Source of the DNA: Eleusine coracana subsp. coracana
Lineage: Eukaryota > Streptophyta > Magnoliopsida > Poales > Poaceae
Direction of reading: 5' to 3'
NCBI GenBank assembly: GCA_032690845.1
Contig: CM064417.1
Location: forward strand, 33,424,432-33,488,431
Length of the DNA: 64,000 nucleotides
Shown: in pieces, positions 32,488 through 45,305 of the stretch
How the letters are laid out: every line of letters begins with the position of its first letter
Position numbering within the stretch: position 1 is the stretch's first letter
The notes under the pieces: generated by a model
Told to the model about the DNA's origin: nothing
Databases searched by the model: none
Seen by the model: the letters and a program-made list of their open reading frames with translations, nothing else
Program-made: the position numbers and the translations under genes

Positions 32488-32523
32488 AATCCTTCTCCCG
32501 GAAGATGAATTCCAATCAATTTA

Positions 32524-32547
32524 GGGAGAACCTGCTCTGATACCACT
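32524..32547 (-). other. Primer-binding site, SIRE copy 1
   Basis: On the minus strand TGGTATCAGAGCAGG lies two bases after the end of LTR B. It matches the 3' end complement of plant initiator tRNA-Met, the usual primer of copia elements. An identical site is next to LTR C near 39130-39152. Confidence 0.85.
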
Positions 32548-34093
32548 TGTAGGATCGAAGGACCCCGGCTAGAGGGGGGGTGAATAGCCGAATTAACAAA
32601 TTAAAAGCTAACTATCCGACTAATTGCGGAATTTTAAAGACAATTGGATAAAAGCAAGCACAAGACAACTAAACCTAGGTTTGAACTAAAGTAGGTTGAC
32701 AATCCTAGGTGACATACATCATGCAACTTCTAGTATGTAAACAACAAAAGAACAACATGACAAGAGACAAAGGATATTTTCCCGTGGTATCGGTGATTTG
32801 CCGATCACCCCTAATCCACGTTGAGGTGGATTCAAGCGTATGATATGCTACTCTCCTCAAGTATCCACTTCTCCACCACCAAGAAGTGCTCACAAAGAAC
32901 AACTTGAGATATAACACAATCAATACCTTGAACCTCTCCAAACCTCGATTCCACTAGGGTTGCTCTTCACCACTCCGGCGAGGCGAGCACCGCACCTCTC
33001 ACAAGAGTCCGAGCCTCCTTCACACACTTCTTGAAGGGCTCACGGATTTGACTCCTCCAAGCCGTCTAGGAGGCGACAACCTCCAAGAGTATCAAGTCGA
33101 TGACGCTTGCTTGAGGATCCCAAGTGCCACAATGCTCAACTCACTCAAGTTTAGGGCACTCACACTCACACACTTGCAATCTTTCCACTAGGACTTTGTG
33201 TGAGAGAGGAATAAGCTCCAAAGGGTGTACAATACTTTTCAAATGGCCAACCTCCCCTCTATGCACGGCATAGAGGGGCTATAAATAGCCTATTCTTTGA
33301 AAACTAGCCGTTACAGCTTTCTGTGCGCTGGACGGTCTGACCGTGACTCCACACGGTCGGACCGTCGTACAACCCAACGACTAGTTTGACTTTCAAACTT
33401 GTTCTGACACGAGCCGGACGGTCAGACCGACATCCCACACGGTCAGACCGTTGGGACACTTTTAGTTTTCACCCGAGACCAGCTTCTCTGTCGACACCAG
33501 ACATGTGACGGCGGTCAGACCGTGGCTTGGGACGGTCAGACCGTCGGGCCATCTCCCGAGCCACCAGAGAACTCAATCCTCTGGCCGTCTTTGGGGAGCA
33601 CCCACGGTCAGACCGTGGATCCCGATGGTCAGACCGTCGGGCCACCACCCGAGCCACCCGAGGACCAACTTCTCTGGCCGTCTCTGGGAGGCACCTACGG
33701 TCAGACCGTGGATCCCGACGGTCAGACCGTCAGGAGCGTTCTGCCAGCCCTCCTTTCTATATCCCTTAGCTGTCTCTCAACGAACCACTCACAACGATAG
33801 GCTTTGAGCATTTGTGGCAACCATGGATACTCAAGGTCATCTCATCGACCCCTCTTCATAGTACGGCATTTAACCTATAATCCGGTCACTCAACTCTAAT
33901 CTCCTTGTGACCGGCAAAATAGAAAAAAAACCTATCAAGGTACCTTTGCCTTGAGCCATCCATATGTATACCACTTCGTCCATCATTCCATTCCTTATTA
34001 TGACTACAACCACAATTGTCTCAACAACGTAGTTAGTCAAAAATAAGGGTCGTCATTAATTACCAAAACACTAAAGCGGGCCTAGATGCTTCA
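32548..34093 (-). repeat. LTR B (shared middle LTR)
   Basis: 1546 bp. It acts as 5' LTR for internal region 1 and 3' LTR for internal region 2; no target duplication surrounds it. It is almost identical to LTR A (chiefly a shorter G run and one extra T near 32634) and shares A's state at about a dozen sites where C differs. Confidence 0.93.
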
Positions 34094-34789
34094 ATCTCCC
34101 CCTTTTTGGTAATTGATGACAACATAAGAAGTGATATAAAGCCTATAAAGACAATAAAAAAAACTCTAAGGTGAGTCACAAGATAAGGATCACATGCTAT
34201 AGAATTTTCAATACATGTACATGTGAAAAAGTTAATGAACTCACCAAATGGTAAAACTCCCCCTAAATTGGTGCATTGATCAAGATATATCAAACATGGC
34301 AATGCATATTTTCAAAAGAACAAATTGGTAGAGTTTACCTTGTACCATTGGATGCGAGGAGGCAAAAAATAACCAATATATAGCAATATTGAACATTACA
34401 AGTAAGAACACCCTCATCATCCACACATTTGAACCATTAAGATGAGATGAGCACAGATAAAAGAGCAAATGGTTCAAGGTGCATAAAGAAATTACAATCC
34501 AACAAAGTTACATAGTTCAACAAACACAAATAAGTTCAAAAAAGTTCAAATGTGCATGAAAGTAAGATATGAGATGCACATGCAAATGCAAGATAGATAG
34601 ATCAAGAATCATGGCTTGCATCTTTGTTTCCTTTTCTCCCCCTGACTCTGGCATCTCATCATAGCATCACTTCTTCATGTTCTTGCATCTTTGTTTTCTT
34701 TTCTCCCCCTGACTCTGGCATCTCATCATAGCATCACTTCTTCATGTTCTCCCCCTTTGGCATCAACTGACCAAAAAATGGTCAAGACT

Positions 34790-35953
34790 TCAATCATCTT
34801 GAGGAGGAGGTGGAGGGGCATACCATGGTGGCTGGAAAAACTCTGGAGGTGGCACTGGTGCAGGAAAGTAGCTATAAATGTGTGAAGATAGAGCATCATA
34901 GTTAGACTCTAAACCCTGCATCCTAGTGGTGAGATCATCAATAGAAGTCCTCGCTGCCTCATAGGATGTTCTAGCGGCCTCATATGAAGACCTGGCTGCC
35001 TCATAGGAATTACGAGCCTCAATACTTGAGGCTTGTATCTGATCAAACCTCTGCATCACAGGCTGAAAGTACTGATCAAGATAAGGGGTCATCCCTGCAA
35101 AGAATGCCGGAGGCGGAGGAGCAAACTGTGACCAATCCATCTGGGGAGGTGGTGGCATCTGAGGACCCTGTGGTGCCTGAGGAACCTCTGGCTGAACATT
35201 TTCCTCTTCTTCCTCACCTTCTGCAGCTGCTGGTGCTACGAGTTCATGCTTTACCGAGCTAAAAGGCTGATATCGAGGATGTTTCTTAAAAAGATACCGA
35301 GTTGGAAAATTGCTCTTCTGGAGAATTAGAGACATAATATAAGGAGCATAGTAAAGACTAGTCCTTATTGCCATGCTGTAGCTCTCTATCTCCTTCATCA
35401 TCAGGAGGACCACATCAAACACTTGACCTTGCATGATATAGTCAATTATGTTCCAATAGTAGTTCCGAATAGCATCAGAGTTTCCACCTCGAGGATAAAA
35501 GGTCATCCTCACTATCTTGTTGATCACCTTGGGCATATAGAGAAGACCTCCAACATTGCCCAATTTCCTTATCTGAGGATCATCAACATAGTACTTGACC
35601 CACTCAGGCTCTTTAAGTAGCTCCTGCTCAAGCACATCAATTTGATCATTAGTGACATTATAGTCAATTTCATTCGCCTCAGCAAACTCTGCAAATGTGG
35701 CAGTGAACCTCCTTGAATTAGTCATCCATGTCAGAGTTTTGCTTGGGAAGTCAACCTCAATGGTGGCATAAAATTGCCGGATAACAGTTTCATTCCAATC
35801 TTGCTTATGTGCCACAAAGGCATGCAATCCCAAAGCTTGAAATTTTGCAGAGAGAGGGCTCACAGTTGGAAATTGAGCCAGAAATGGCCAATCTGTGTAC
35901 TTGTGAGTGAATACGGTTTTGTCAATTAACATACCATAGAAATCACTCTCCAA
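34790..35953 (-). CDS. 387-aa ORF in envelope-like position, SIRE internal region 2
   Basis: Same length and same translation as 25528-26691, including the SYEAAR heptads; see that entry for domains. It lies after the truncated pol of copy 2. The 67-bp duplication also follows it. Identity reflects the very recent tandem duplication, so it is not independent evidence of selection. Confidence 0.85.
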   Translation of the reverse strand: MESDFYGMLIDKTVFTHKYTDWPFLAQFPTVSPLSAKFQALGLHAFVAHKQDWNETVIRQFYATIEVDFPSKTLTWMTNSRRFTATFAEFAEANEIDYNVTNDQIDVLEQELLKEPEWVKYYVDDPQIRKLGNVGGLLYMPKVINKIVRMTFYPRGGNSDAIRNYYWNIIDYIMQGQVFDVVLLMMKEIESYSMAIRTSLYYAPYIMSLILQKSNFPTRYLFKKHPRYQPFSSVKHELVAPAAAEGEEEEENVQPEVPQAPQGPQMPPPPQMDWSQFAPPPPAFFAGMTPYLDQYFQPVMQRFDQIQASSIEARNSYEAARSSYEAARTSYEAARTSIDDLTTRMQGLESNYDALSSHIYSYFPAPVPPPEFFQPPWYAPPPPPQDD

Positions 35954-37183
35954 TCATCATACAAGGAATCCATGGCGCAAATAGTCTATCCCTAACAACA
36001 GCCCCTTGAGAGAAAACCAATGAAACCATGGGAGAGAAGGGAAAACGCTGAAATACCGGTCACTCATGGTGGAGAAGTCCTTGGAGAGACCGGATCCGTA
36101 GAGGGGAGAGGAGAGCTCTTTGGAGGAGTCACTTTCGGGTTTGGAAGAGTTGGAGACGAAGGGGTATGAGGAAATAAGAGAGTCACAAGGGACAGGTGGG
36201 TTTTAACTCGGCCGACGCTGGCGGTCTGACCGTGGGCGGACGGTCTGACCGCTGGGACAAGAAGAAAAAGTCTCCACCTTTCGGTACTCAGATGGCTGTC
36301 TGGCGGTCTGACTGTGACATATGGCGGTCTGACCGTGAGGGTGCTTTCAGATTGTTGACAGCTGCTTTCAAGTTTCTCATCCAAATCAATTCAAACCTTC
36401 TCCAATCATTCCATACTTTGTTCAAAACGATAGCTTAATGAATTCCATCATATCCAAGATGACTTCAACTCTTCAAGAAATATAACCACGATTCTTGATC
36501 ATCCATGATATGAATTATGCATGTATGAATGAAACAAAGATAAAAACAAGCAAAATTGCAATAATTTGCACAAGTGTCCAAAAAGATGGAATGAGGATAT
36601 TTTTGGGAATGTATGAGTCACATAAGCATTTTGGAACCAATATATATGAAGATATACGATCCAATATGCTAAACTCACAAGATGCCATATTAGGTTGAAA
36701 GGCGACCATAAGAAGTTTTCAAAACGAATTTCAAATTCAAATTAATCTCAACCGATGGATCATCTCAATGAGTTGACAATACAAAAAAAAATGGTTATGA
36801 TCACCATCTCTACAATTTTTGTAAGAAGCCTCTTCTCAAACATTGATTCGATAAGAGATTGAGAGAATAGCCGAGAGAAGGCAAAAGAGAATCTTCAAGA
36901 GAGCCAAAGAAAAGTGATGATAGCATCAAAGCAAGCAACAAGACCCCTTCTTCAATCAATCGAGCCCTAAATAAACAAAAATTGTCCTTTTGACCAACAT
37001 GAGCAAAATTAAGACTAGTATGGCATCTTTGTTGATTTGTCCACATTTTGAGGGTAGCAAGACACATGAGTGGTATAGTGCTCCCCCTAACTGTGTGAAC
37101 TAACTTTCAATGTAGTAACATGGTACATATGGTAAAAAAAATGCATACGTGAAGAGAGAGACATAAAGCAACTAAGCAAGATG

Positions 37184-38428
37184 CTAGGAGATATGTGAGA
37201 GGTCAAGAATATTTAGCTCACTCCGTAGCTTACAAAACCGAGCTTCTTCAAGAGGCTTAGTGAAGATATCCGCCAATTGATCATCGGTCCTCACACTTTC
37301 CATGACAATATCACCTTTGCTCACATGATCTCTTAGAAAATGATGCCGAATATCAATATGCTTGGTCCTCTTGTGTTGAACTGGATTTGTAGCAATCTTC
37401 ACGGCACTTTCATTATCACACAAGAGAGGTATGCAATCAAAGTTAACCCCATAGTCCATTAGAGTTTGCTTCATCCACAATAATTGGGCACAACAATTTC
37501 CCGCGGAGACATATTCGGCCTCGGCGGTTGATAAAGCTACCGAATTTTGCTTCTTGGATGACCACGAGACTAGAGAAGTTCCAAGCAATTGACAAGTACC
37601 GGAGGTACTCTTTCTATCAATTTTGCAACCGGCATAATCCGAATCCGAATATCCAATAAGAATAAATTGACCATCATTTGGGAACCACAAACCCATATCT
37701 TGAGTTTGCTTCAAATATCTCAATATTCTCTTGACGGTAATCATGTGGCTTTCTTTAGGTGCGGCTTGAAACCTTGCACACATGCAAACACTAAACATAA
37801 TATCCGGCCTAGATGCGGTGAGGTATAGCAAGCTTCCAATCATAGACCTATATAGCTTTTGATCAACCGGTTTGCCTTCTTTATCAAGATCAAGATGTGC
37901 ATTCTTTCCCATAGGAGTAGACATTGATTTTGTGCTTTCCATTCCAAATCTCTTGAGAAGATCATTCATATATTTGCTTTGATAGATGAATGTCCCATTA
38001 TTGATTTGCTTCACTTGTAGACCAAGGAAGAAACTCAATTCACCAATCATGGACATTTCAAATTCTCGGGACATCATTTCACCAAATTCTTCACAAAATT
38101 CTTGATTGGTTGATCCAAAGATAATATCATCCACATAGATTTGGCATATAAAGGAATCTTTGCCAATTTTCTTGGTGAATAGAGTGGTGTCCACCTTTCC
38201 AATTTTGAAGCCCTTTGAGACAAGAAAATCCCTTAATCTCTCATACCAAGCACGAGGTGCTTGCTTGAGTCCATATAAGGCCTTGGACAACTTGTAAACA
38301 TGATCTTGGTTCACTTGAAAGAGAGGGGAAGAGGTCACATTTGAGTCATCTTCATCCTTAGGCCTCACATCACCAATTGTCATGTTCTTCATAGCATTTC
38401 TCAATTCTTCATTTCCCACATCATCCAA
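37184..38428 (-). pseudogene. Partial RT and RNase H of SIRE copy 2
   Basis: This frame begins at the deletion junction (DDVGNEELRNAMKNM) and contains the same truncated RT (from VYKLSKALYGLKQ, with YVDD) and RNase H as copy 1. Protease and integrase are gone. It ends at 37184 like its copy-1 counterpart. No catalytic retrotransposition function can come from it. Confidence 0.85.
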
Positions 38429-38435
38429 ATTTTCT

Positions 38436-39092
38436 TCATAGCCTTGAAAGCTTCTTCTTCATATCGACTTGATCATCCCTAGAAGCCACTTGAGATTGCT
38501 TGAAGATATCATGAGTGAGAACTTCACCCAAGATTTCCGAAGGAGTTGTTTCTTCCAAATTTGATCTCACAAGCATGGTAACAATTGTTTCATACTTGGA
38601 TGGCAAGGCTCTAAGGAACTTATGAGATATATCAACATCGGGAACTTCATGACCAAGATCCTTGAGATCATTCACCATGTTGTTCAATCTTACAAAGGCG
38701 GCCTTCAACTCTTCATTGGGCAACAATGTAAATCCTTCAAATTTGCCCTTGCAAATAAACAACTTGGCACTCTTGACCATCTTGGTGCCCTCATGAGCTT
38801 CCAATAGAGTTTTCCACATCTCATATGCGGTCTTGAGCTTGCACACTCTATGATATTCCTCCTTGCATAGGGATCGAATGAGAATGTTCTTGGCTTGAGC
38901 ATTGGCCTTGATATTTTCCTTGTCGGCGGGTGTGGGATGTGCCGGATCAAGAACCACATAACCTTCTTCCACAATGTTCAACACGGTCTCCCCCACGGCC
39001 TCAAGATGAATCAACATACATGTCTTCCAATAATCAAAGTCTTGACCATCAAAGAATGGCGCGTGACCAACGTTCACCGTGTTACTAGCCAT
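38436..39092 (-). pseudogene. Truncated Gag of SIRE copy 2
   Basis: Identical to copy 1 except for one Ala-to-Val change (codon near 38693). It ends after KKKLSRL where the 2.66-kb deletion joins it to the linker before RT; the TGA arises at the junction. The zinc knuckles are lost. Confidence 0.82.
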
Positions 39093-39152
39093 AATCCTTC
39101 TCCCGGAAGATGAATTCCAATCAATTTAGGGAGAACCTGCTCTGATACCACT

Positions 39153-40696
39153 TGTAGGATCGAAGGACCCCGGCTAGAGGGGGGGTGAATAGCCGAATTA
39201 ACAAATTAAAAGCTAACTATCCGACTAATTGCGGAATTTAAAGACAATTGGATAAAAGCAAGCACAAGACAACTAAACCTAGGTTTGAACTAAAGTAGGT
39301 TGACAATCCTAGGTGACATACATCATGCAACTTCTAGTATGTAAACAACAAAAGAACAACATGACAAGAGACAAAGGATATTTTCCCGTGGTATCGGTGA
39401 TTTGCCGATCACCCCTAATCCACGTTGAGGTGGATTCAAGCGTATGATATGCTACTCTCCTCAAGTATCCACTTCTCCACCACCAAGAAGTGCTCACAAG
39501 AACAACTTGAGATATAACACAATCAATACCTTGAACCTCTCCAAACCTCGATTCCACTAGGGTTGCTCTTCACCACTCCGACGAGGCGAGCACCGCACCT
39601 CTCACAAGAGTCCGAGCCTCCTTCACACACTTCTTGAAGGGCTCACGGATTTGACTCCTCCAAGCCGTCTAGGAGGCGACAACCTCCAAGAGTATCAAGT
39701 CGATGACGCTTGCTTGAGGATCCCAAGTGCCACAATGCTCAACTCACTCAAGTTTAGGGCACTCACACTCACACACTTGCAATCTTTCCACTAGGACTTT
39801 GTGTGAGAGAGGAATAAGCTCCAAAGGGTGTACAATACTTTTCAAATGGCCAACCTCCCCTCTATGCACGGCATAGAGGGGCTATAAATAGCCTATTCTT
39901 TGAAAACTAGCCGTTACAGCTTTCTGTGCGCTGGACGGTCTGACCGTGACTCCACACGGTCGGACCGTCGTACAACCCAACGACTAGTTTGACTTTCAAA
40001 CTTGTTCTGACACGAGCCGGACGGTCAGACCGACATCCCACACGGTCAGACCGTTGGGACACTTTTAGTTTTCACCCGAGACCAGCTTCTCTGTCGACAC
40101 CAGACATGTGACGGCGGTCAGACAGTGGCCTTGGACGGTCAGACCGTCGGGCCATCTCCCGAGCCACTAGAGAACTCAATCCTCTGGCCGTCTCTGGGGA
40201 GCACCCACGGTCAGACCGTGGATCCCGATGGTCAGACCGTCGGGCCACCACCCGAGCCACCCGAGGACCAACTTCTCTGGCCGTCTCTGGGAGGCACCTA
40301 CGGTCAGACCGTGGATCCCGACGGTCAGACCGTCAGGAGCGTTCTGCCAGCCCTCCTTTCTATATCCCTTAGCTGTCTCTCAACGAACCACTCACAACGA
40401 TAGGCTTTGAGCATTTGTGGCAACCATGGATACTCAAGGTCATCTCATCGACCCCTCTTCATAGTACGGCATTTAACCTATAATCCGGTCACTCAACTCT
40501 AATCTCCTTGTGACCGGCAAAACAGAAAAAAAACCTATCAAGATACCTTTGCCTTGAGCCATCCATATGTAAACCACTTCGTCCATCATTCCATTCCTTA
40601 TTATGACTACAACCACAATTATCTCAACAACGTAGTTAGTCAAAAATAAGGGTCGTCATTAATTAACAAAACACTAAAGCGGGCCTAGATGCTTCA
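39153..40696 (-). repeat. LTR C (5' LTR of the SIRE tandem)
   Basis: 1544 bp; ends with CA beside the GATGG duplication at 40697. It differs from A and B at roughly a dozen sites (for example one A missing near 39500, CTCCGACG for CTCCGGCG near 39580, a damaged palindrome GGTCAGACAGT near 40120, AAACAG for AAATAG near 40520). Confidence 0.93.
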
Positions 40697-40701
40697 GATG
40701 G

Positions 40702-40965
40702 CGCGGAGGGTGACATCGTGACATGTCATATGTTGATGTATAACAATGGTTGGTCGGGGTGGCATCGATAACAATGGATGGAACTTTGAGAGGATTGGGT
40801 ATGCAACAATCGATCCCCTCTAGAACAATGGATCTGAGGCCTAAAACACTTTGACTCGACTGAGGCAGCTAGTGATGCCATCGGAGCCGACAGGGAGCGG
40901 AGGAGGCGGGGTGTCACGGGAGAGACGGGATAGGTAGGAGTCGGTACGGAGGCGGCAGAGGCATT
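40702..40965. other. Pre-existing intergenic DNA between the two retrotransposons
   Basis: 264 bp that were continuous with 23277 before the SIRE insertion and with 48208 before the copia insertion. No gene recognised. Confidence 0.6.
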
Positions 40966-40970
40966 ACTTT

Positions 40971-41213
40971 TGTTGAGTTATCGACGATCGCAGGCATGTA
41001 GATCGAAGTAGAGAACAAAAACTAAAAGTAACAATAATAGAGGAGACAAAATTCTTTATTGAATAATTCTGGCGAAATTACAAAGGGGTGTCTCCTCAAC
41101 TATTTATAAGGGGAAACCCTACTTCGTGTTGGGCTAGAATTAGATAAGGAGCCCACATGGGCCAGGAGTCCTTCTTCTAGAAGGTGGGCCTGGCCCATAA
41201 GCGTTTTACAACA
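40971..41213 (-). repeat. 3' LTR of the copia element
   Basis: 243 bp, TGTTG...CAACA in plus orientation. A TATAAATA box lies on the minus strand at 41101-41108, in the right direction for element transcription. It is about 80-90% similar to the 5' LTR by eye, indicating an older insertion than the SIRE tandem. Confidence 0.9.
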
Positions 41214-41480
41214 CTTCCTCTTGGGCGCTTTATCACGATAAACATGCCTCATAAAAACTCCTTAAAAACCTAGTGAAAAAAATAAAGAAAAGAACACATA
41301 TTACCGTCACTTGTATTGTACGCATTGCCTCATCAAAAACCTTAATGAGAAAACTTCATATGAAAAACTCATAAGACAAAAAGAGTATAATGTTTTAATC
41401 TTCATGATTAATTTTTATCAATCTTCATGAACAATATGAATTATCTTCGAGATAATTTTTAATTTAAAAACGTGATGTAC

Positions 41481-42925
41481 TTAGGAAAGTTCTCCCACTG
41501 TTCCAAGCACTTCTCTAAGTCTTCTCATGTCAATACTATGCCGACACTTTTCAAGAGTGCAAGTTGGTAGTGCCTTTGTGAACATATCTACAAGATTATC
41601 ACAAGATTGGATATGAGTTACTAAAATTTCTCTCTTCTCTTGCAATTCATGCGTATGGAAGAATTTAGGTAACATATGTTTTGTCCTGTTCGACTTTATG
41701 TATCCCGATTGTATTTGTGCAATACAAGCGTTATTATCTTCATAGATAACTGTAGAGGACGGAGTATATGATACTCCACAACTATCCATTATATGTCTTG
41801 TCATTCTTCTGAGCCAAGTACATTCCTTAGCGGCTTCAAATAATGCGATGATCTTTGAGTAATTTGTTGATGTAGCAACAATCGTCTGCTTCGTTGACTT
41901 CCATGAAATTACTGTTTCAACAAATAAGAACACATATCTAGTCTACGAGATTGACTTGTGTGGATCGGATAAGTAGCCAACATCAGCATACCCAACCAAG
42001 GTTACTTCTGCATTCTTCTTGAAAAATAATTTGAAACCTTCAGTTCCTTTCAGATATCTTAGTACTTCTTTAATGCCTTTCCAATGTCGCATAGTTAGTG
42101 CCGAGCTGTATCTAGCAAGTAGATTAACAGCGAAAGCTATATCGGGCCTTGTACCATTTGCAAGGTACATCAATGCTCCAATAGCACTAAGATAGGGATA
42201 TTGAGGTCCCAATAATTTTTCATCTTCCTCCTTTGGTCTAAATGGATCTTCCTCTATATTGAGTGATCTCACAACCATAAAGGATCTGAGTGGGTATGCA
42301 TCTTTTATATTAAATCTCTCTAGTACCTTCTTGGTATAGTTTGATTGATGTAATAATATCCCTTCGAGGGTATGTTTAAGCTGCAAGGCAAAACAATATG
42401 CAGTCATTCCTAAATCTTTCATTTCAAATTCAGACTTTAAGTAAGAACATGTATCTTCGATGTCCTGTGTAGTGCCAATGATATTCAAATCATCAACATA
42501 AATAGAGACTATGCAATACCCTTTCTCTGATTTCTTAATGAATACATAAGGACAATCATCATTCTTCAAGAAACCTTTCTCCAATAAAAAGTTACTGAGT
42601 TTGTTATACCACATTCTTTCAGATTGTTTTAAACTATATAGTGACTTCTGAAGTTTGACACTATACAATTTGCGTTCTTCTTTATTTGGGACTTTGATTC
42701 CTTCTGGAACTTTCATATAGATTTCAATATCTAATGTTCCATACAAATATGTAGTGACGATATCTATAAGTCGCATTTGCAAATTTATATTCACTGTCAA
42801 TGATATTAAATAGCGGAAAGTAATTCCATCCATTACAGGAGAGTAGGTTTCTTCGTAGTCAATTCCTGGTCTCTGCGTGAAACCTTGAGCTACGACTCTC
42901 GCCTTGTATCTAGTCACTTAATTTT
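41481..42925 (-). pseudogene. Reverse transcriptase and RNase H, copia element
   Basis: RT is in the frame 42917-41943: VVAQGFTQRPGIDYEETYSP, the LYGTLDIEIYMKVPEG region, SLYSLKQSERMWY, YVDDLNIIG (YVDD catalytic box). The usual Asp of motif A (DVxxAFL) reads DIVTTYLYG. RNase H follows in the next piece 41933-41481 after a stop or frame change: STNYSKIIALFEAAKECTWL, YEDNNACIAQI, KSNRTKHMLPKFF. The frame ends at 41481. Both halves are recognisable along their length, but the break between them and upstream stops make it non-functional. Confidence 0.85.
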
Positions 42926-43061
42926 GAGCATTTCTCTATCTGACAATCACCCATTTATGACCCACTGAGAAGATACCTTTTGGTGTAAGGCTTACATTGC
43001 CAAACACTTCTCTTTTCTTAAGCGAGTTCAACTCTGCACAAATTGCTTCTTTTCATTTTGG

Positions 43062-44798
43062 TCAGTCAGGACGCTTCTTGCATTCCTTCATTGACTTTGG
43101 TTCAGATTCTAAGTCAATCTGTGTTGCAATTGTGTCAGCAAAATATGAGTCGACTTTTATTGTCTTTCTATTATATACTACTCCCGTCTCAATATAATTT
43201 GTTGAAACTTCTTCTATTATTTCATTTTCTTGATCTACATCACTTAGAGGTGTGTTTAGATCAGGAATTTCTGGTAACCCGTCGTGAGTTTCAAGTGTGC
43301 GCACATTCTCACTTGGGATTTCTTCTTCAAGGCTCACCACTTCGTGTGGTTTGCTTTCACCTTCTATATTCTTCTTTTGAGTAGTTTGCTTAGACTTCTT
43401 CTCCGCAGTACGTCTCCTAGGAGCTTTACCTTGAGCTTGTACTCTAGGCTTCTTTGGTGCCCGTGTAACCGGATCACTCCTCCTCTTCCTAGCATTCGTT
43501 GCTTTTGAGGAAGGAGGCTGAAATTCCATATAGTCATCTTCTTCAAATGCGATGTCTATTCTTTCAGGTGCATTTGCAGCCGGTATATAAGACTTCACAA
43601 TGTCGCTTGTATTAGTGAAAGCTTCTGGGAGTTCATTAGCAACCCTCTGTAGATGGAGGATGTTCTGAACTTCGAGCTCAGTTTCTATAGTGCGAGGATC
43701 CATTCCTTGAATTCTTTTAGTTTCCCATTCTATTTGACGCCATTCGTCCCGAGAGAGATACTTTCCTCTCCCAAATGCCGAAAAATGATCTTCATTAAAG
43801 ATACAATCAGCGAAGCGAGCCGTGTGTAGATCTCCAGTGGATGACTCTAAATACTTAATTATGGATACACTTTCATATCCAACGTAAACTCCGAGTTTTC
43901 GTTGTGCACCCATTACAGTTCGCTGAGGCGGAGGGATAAAGACATACACAACATATCTAAATCTCCGCAAGTGAGAAATATTTGGTATTGTACCACGCAC
44001 CATTGCTAATGGTGATTCTTCATGTGTAGCAGATAACCTCAATTGAATTAATGCTGCTGCGTGCAACACTGCATGCCTCCAACAAGAGGTAGGCAATAGG
44101 CAATTCTGCTATAATGGCCGTGTTATCAACTTGATCCTCTTATTTAATGATTCTGCAAGGCCATTTTGTGTATGCCCGTGTGGTACAGAATGTTCCACTT
44201 TGATACCCAGACTCATACAATAGTCATTAAACACCTTCGAGGTAAATTCTCCGGCATTATCCATCCTGATGGATTGAATTCTGTGATCCGGAAAATTGGT
44301 TTTTAATTGTATGCTTTGAGTTATCAATCATGCAAATGCATGGTTTCTAGTAGACAATAGACATACATGACTCCACTTCGAGGAAGCATCAATCAACACC
44401 ATGAAGTATCGAAAAGGTCCTGACATGGAGTTAATTGGTCCACATATGTCTCCTTGTATTCGTTCAAGGAATGTCATCGATTCTGCTTGAATCTTTAGCT
44501 TTGAGGGTCGAGTAATGAGCTTCTATTTTGCACATGCCACGTACAAAAAATCTTCTTAATTTGGGAAATCTTTTGCCTTCAAGTTGTGACCATTCGAATG
44601 CTTCGTGATTCTTTGCATCATATTGAGGCCTGGATGACCAAGTCTATCGTGCCATATTCGATAGACTTCTTGGTTATTAAATACGGTCTTGAACGCAGCA
44701 AACTCTTTATGTGGTTTAACATAAGTGTAGTACAAGCTTTCTTGAATGGTTGGAAAACTTTCAATGATAGTCTTGTGTTCTCCATCTTTCTTGGTCAT
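43062..44798 (-). pseudogene. Integrase region, copia element (several frame breaks)
   Basis: Pieces in order: 44798-44556 GAG-pre-integrase with WHDRLGHPGLNMMQRITKHS; 44327-44109 integrase core with IRMDNAGEF (catalytic Asp) and HTQNGLAESLNKRI (catalytic Glu); 44096-43062 integrase C-terminal part (YVGYESVSIIKYLE) and a long Lys/Arg-rich linker (RKRRSDPVTRAPKKPRVQA) leading to RT. At least three frame changes or stops separate them. The basic linker resembles nuclear localisation signals. Confidence 0.82.
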
Positions 44799-44869
44799 AA
44801 TGAGACATTCTTCGCATTTATCATTATTGGTTTCTACGTGAAATCTATTTGCACGGATGTACTTGAAGC

Positions 44870-45172
44870 TTAACTGTGTCGAGTAGATTCAGGATAAAGC
44901 AATGCTTCATGGATTACTAGCCGCATACCATTCGGTAGGACGATTGTGGCCCTGCCTGTGCCAACAATCCTAGTGTCATTGCCAATAACAGTAGTTATAT
45001 CTCCATCATACTTTCGAAGTGTTTGGAAATAACTAGTGTCCCTTAAAACGGTAGCGGTAGTGCCACTGTCTACGAGACAGAGCTCCTCTTGAATAGCCAT
45101 GTACTCCACGATTCTGTAATTAATACAATAATGTATAATCAACAAAAATAATGCAAACAATTTCCATATCAA
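44870..45172 (-). pseudogene. Aspartic protease, copia element
   Basis: ELCLVDSGTTATVLRD carries the DSGTT active site, followed by VIGNDTRIVGTGRA, the flap region. Frames before and after do not join cleanly to gag and integrase. Confidence 0.75.
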
Positions 45173-45305
45173 TATGATATATTAATAAGAAAATATCTTC
45201 TCTTCATGAGATTACATAAATAAACCATTGCTAAAAATTTAATTCACCCTTATTACTATTGCTTAATTTTAATGGAGAACTTTTAATTCTAAATAGTCTA
45301 CGAGA

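Larger units (their letters stand above)
23278..40701 (-). mobile_element. SIRE-type Ty1-copia tandem: LTR-internal-LTR-internal-LTR, duplication GATGG
   Basis: Three LTRs (A 23283-24831, B 32548-34093, C 39153-40696) enclose two internal regions (24832-32547, 7716 bp; 34094-39152, 5059 bp). GATGG flanks the whole at 23278-23282 and 40697-40701, so everything descends from one insertion event or site. LTRs end TG...CA; a primer-binding site complementary to initiator tRNA-Met (TGGTATCAGAGC) follows B and C, and a polypurine tract precedes A and B. Transcription would run right to left. Order gag-PR-IN-RT-RNase H plus an ORF in envelope position places it in the SIRE/Maximus lineage. Internal 2 lacks about 2.66 kb. 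Apart from that the two internals differ by very few bases (for example 26733 versus 35995 and 32088 versus 38693). Confidence 0.93.
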
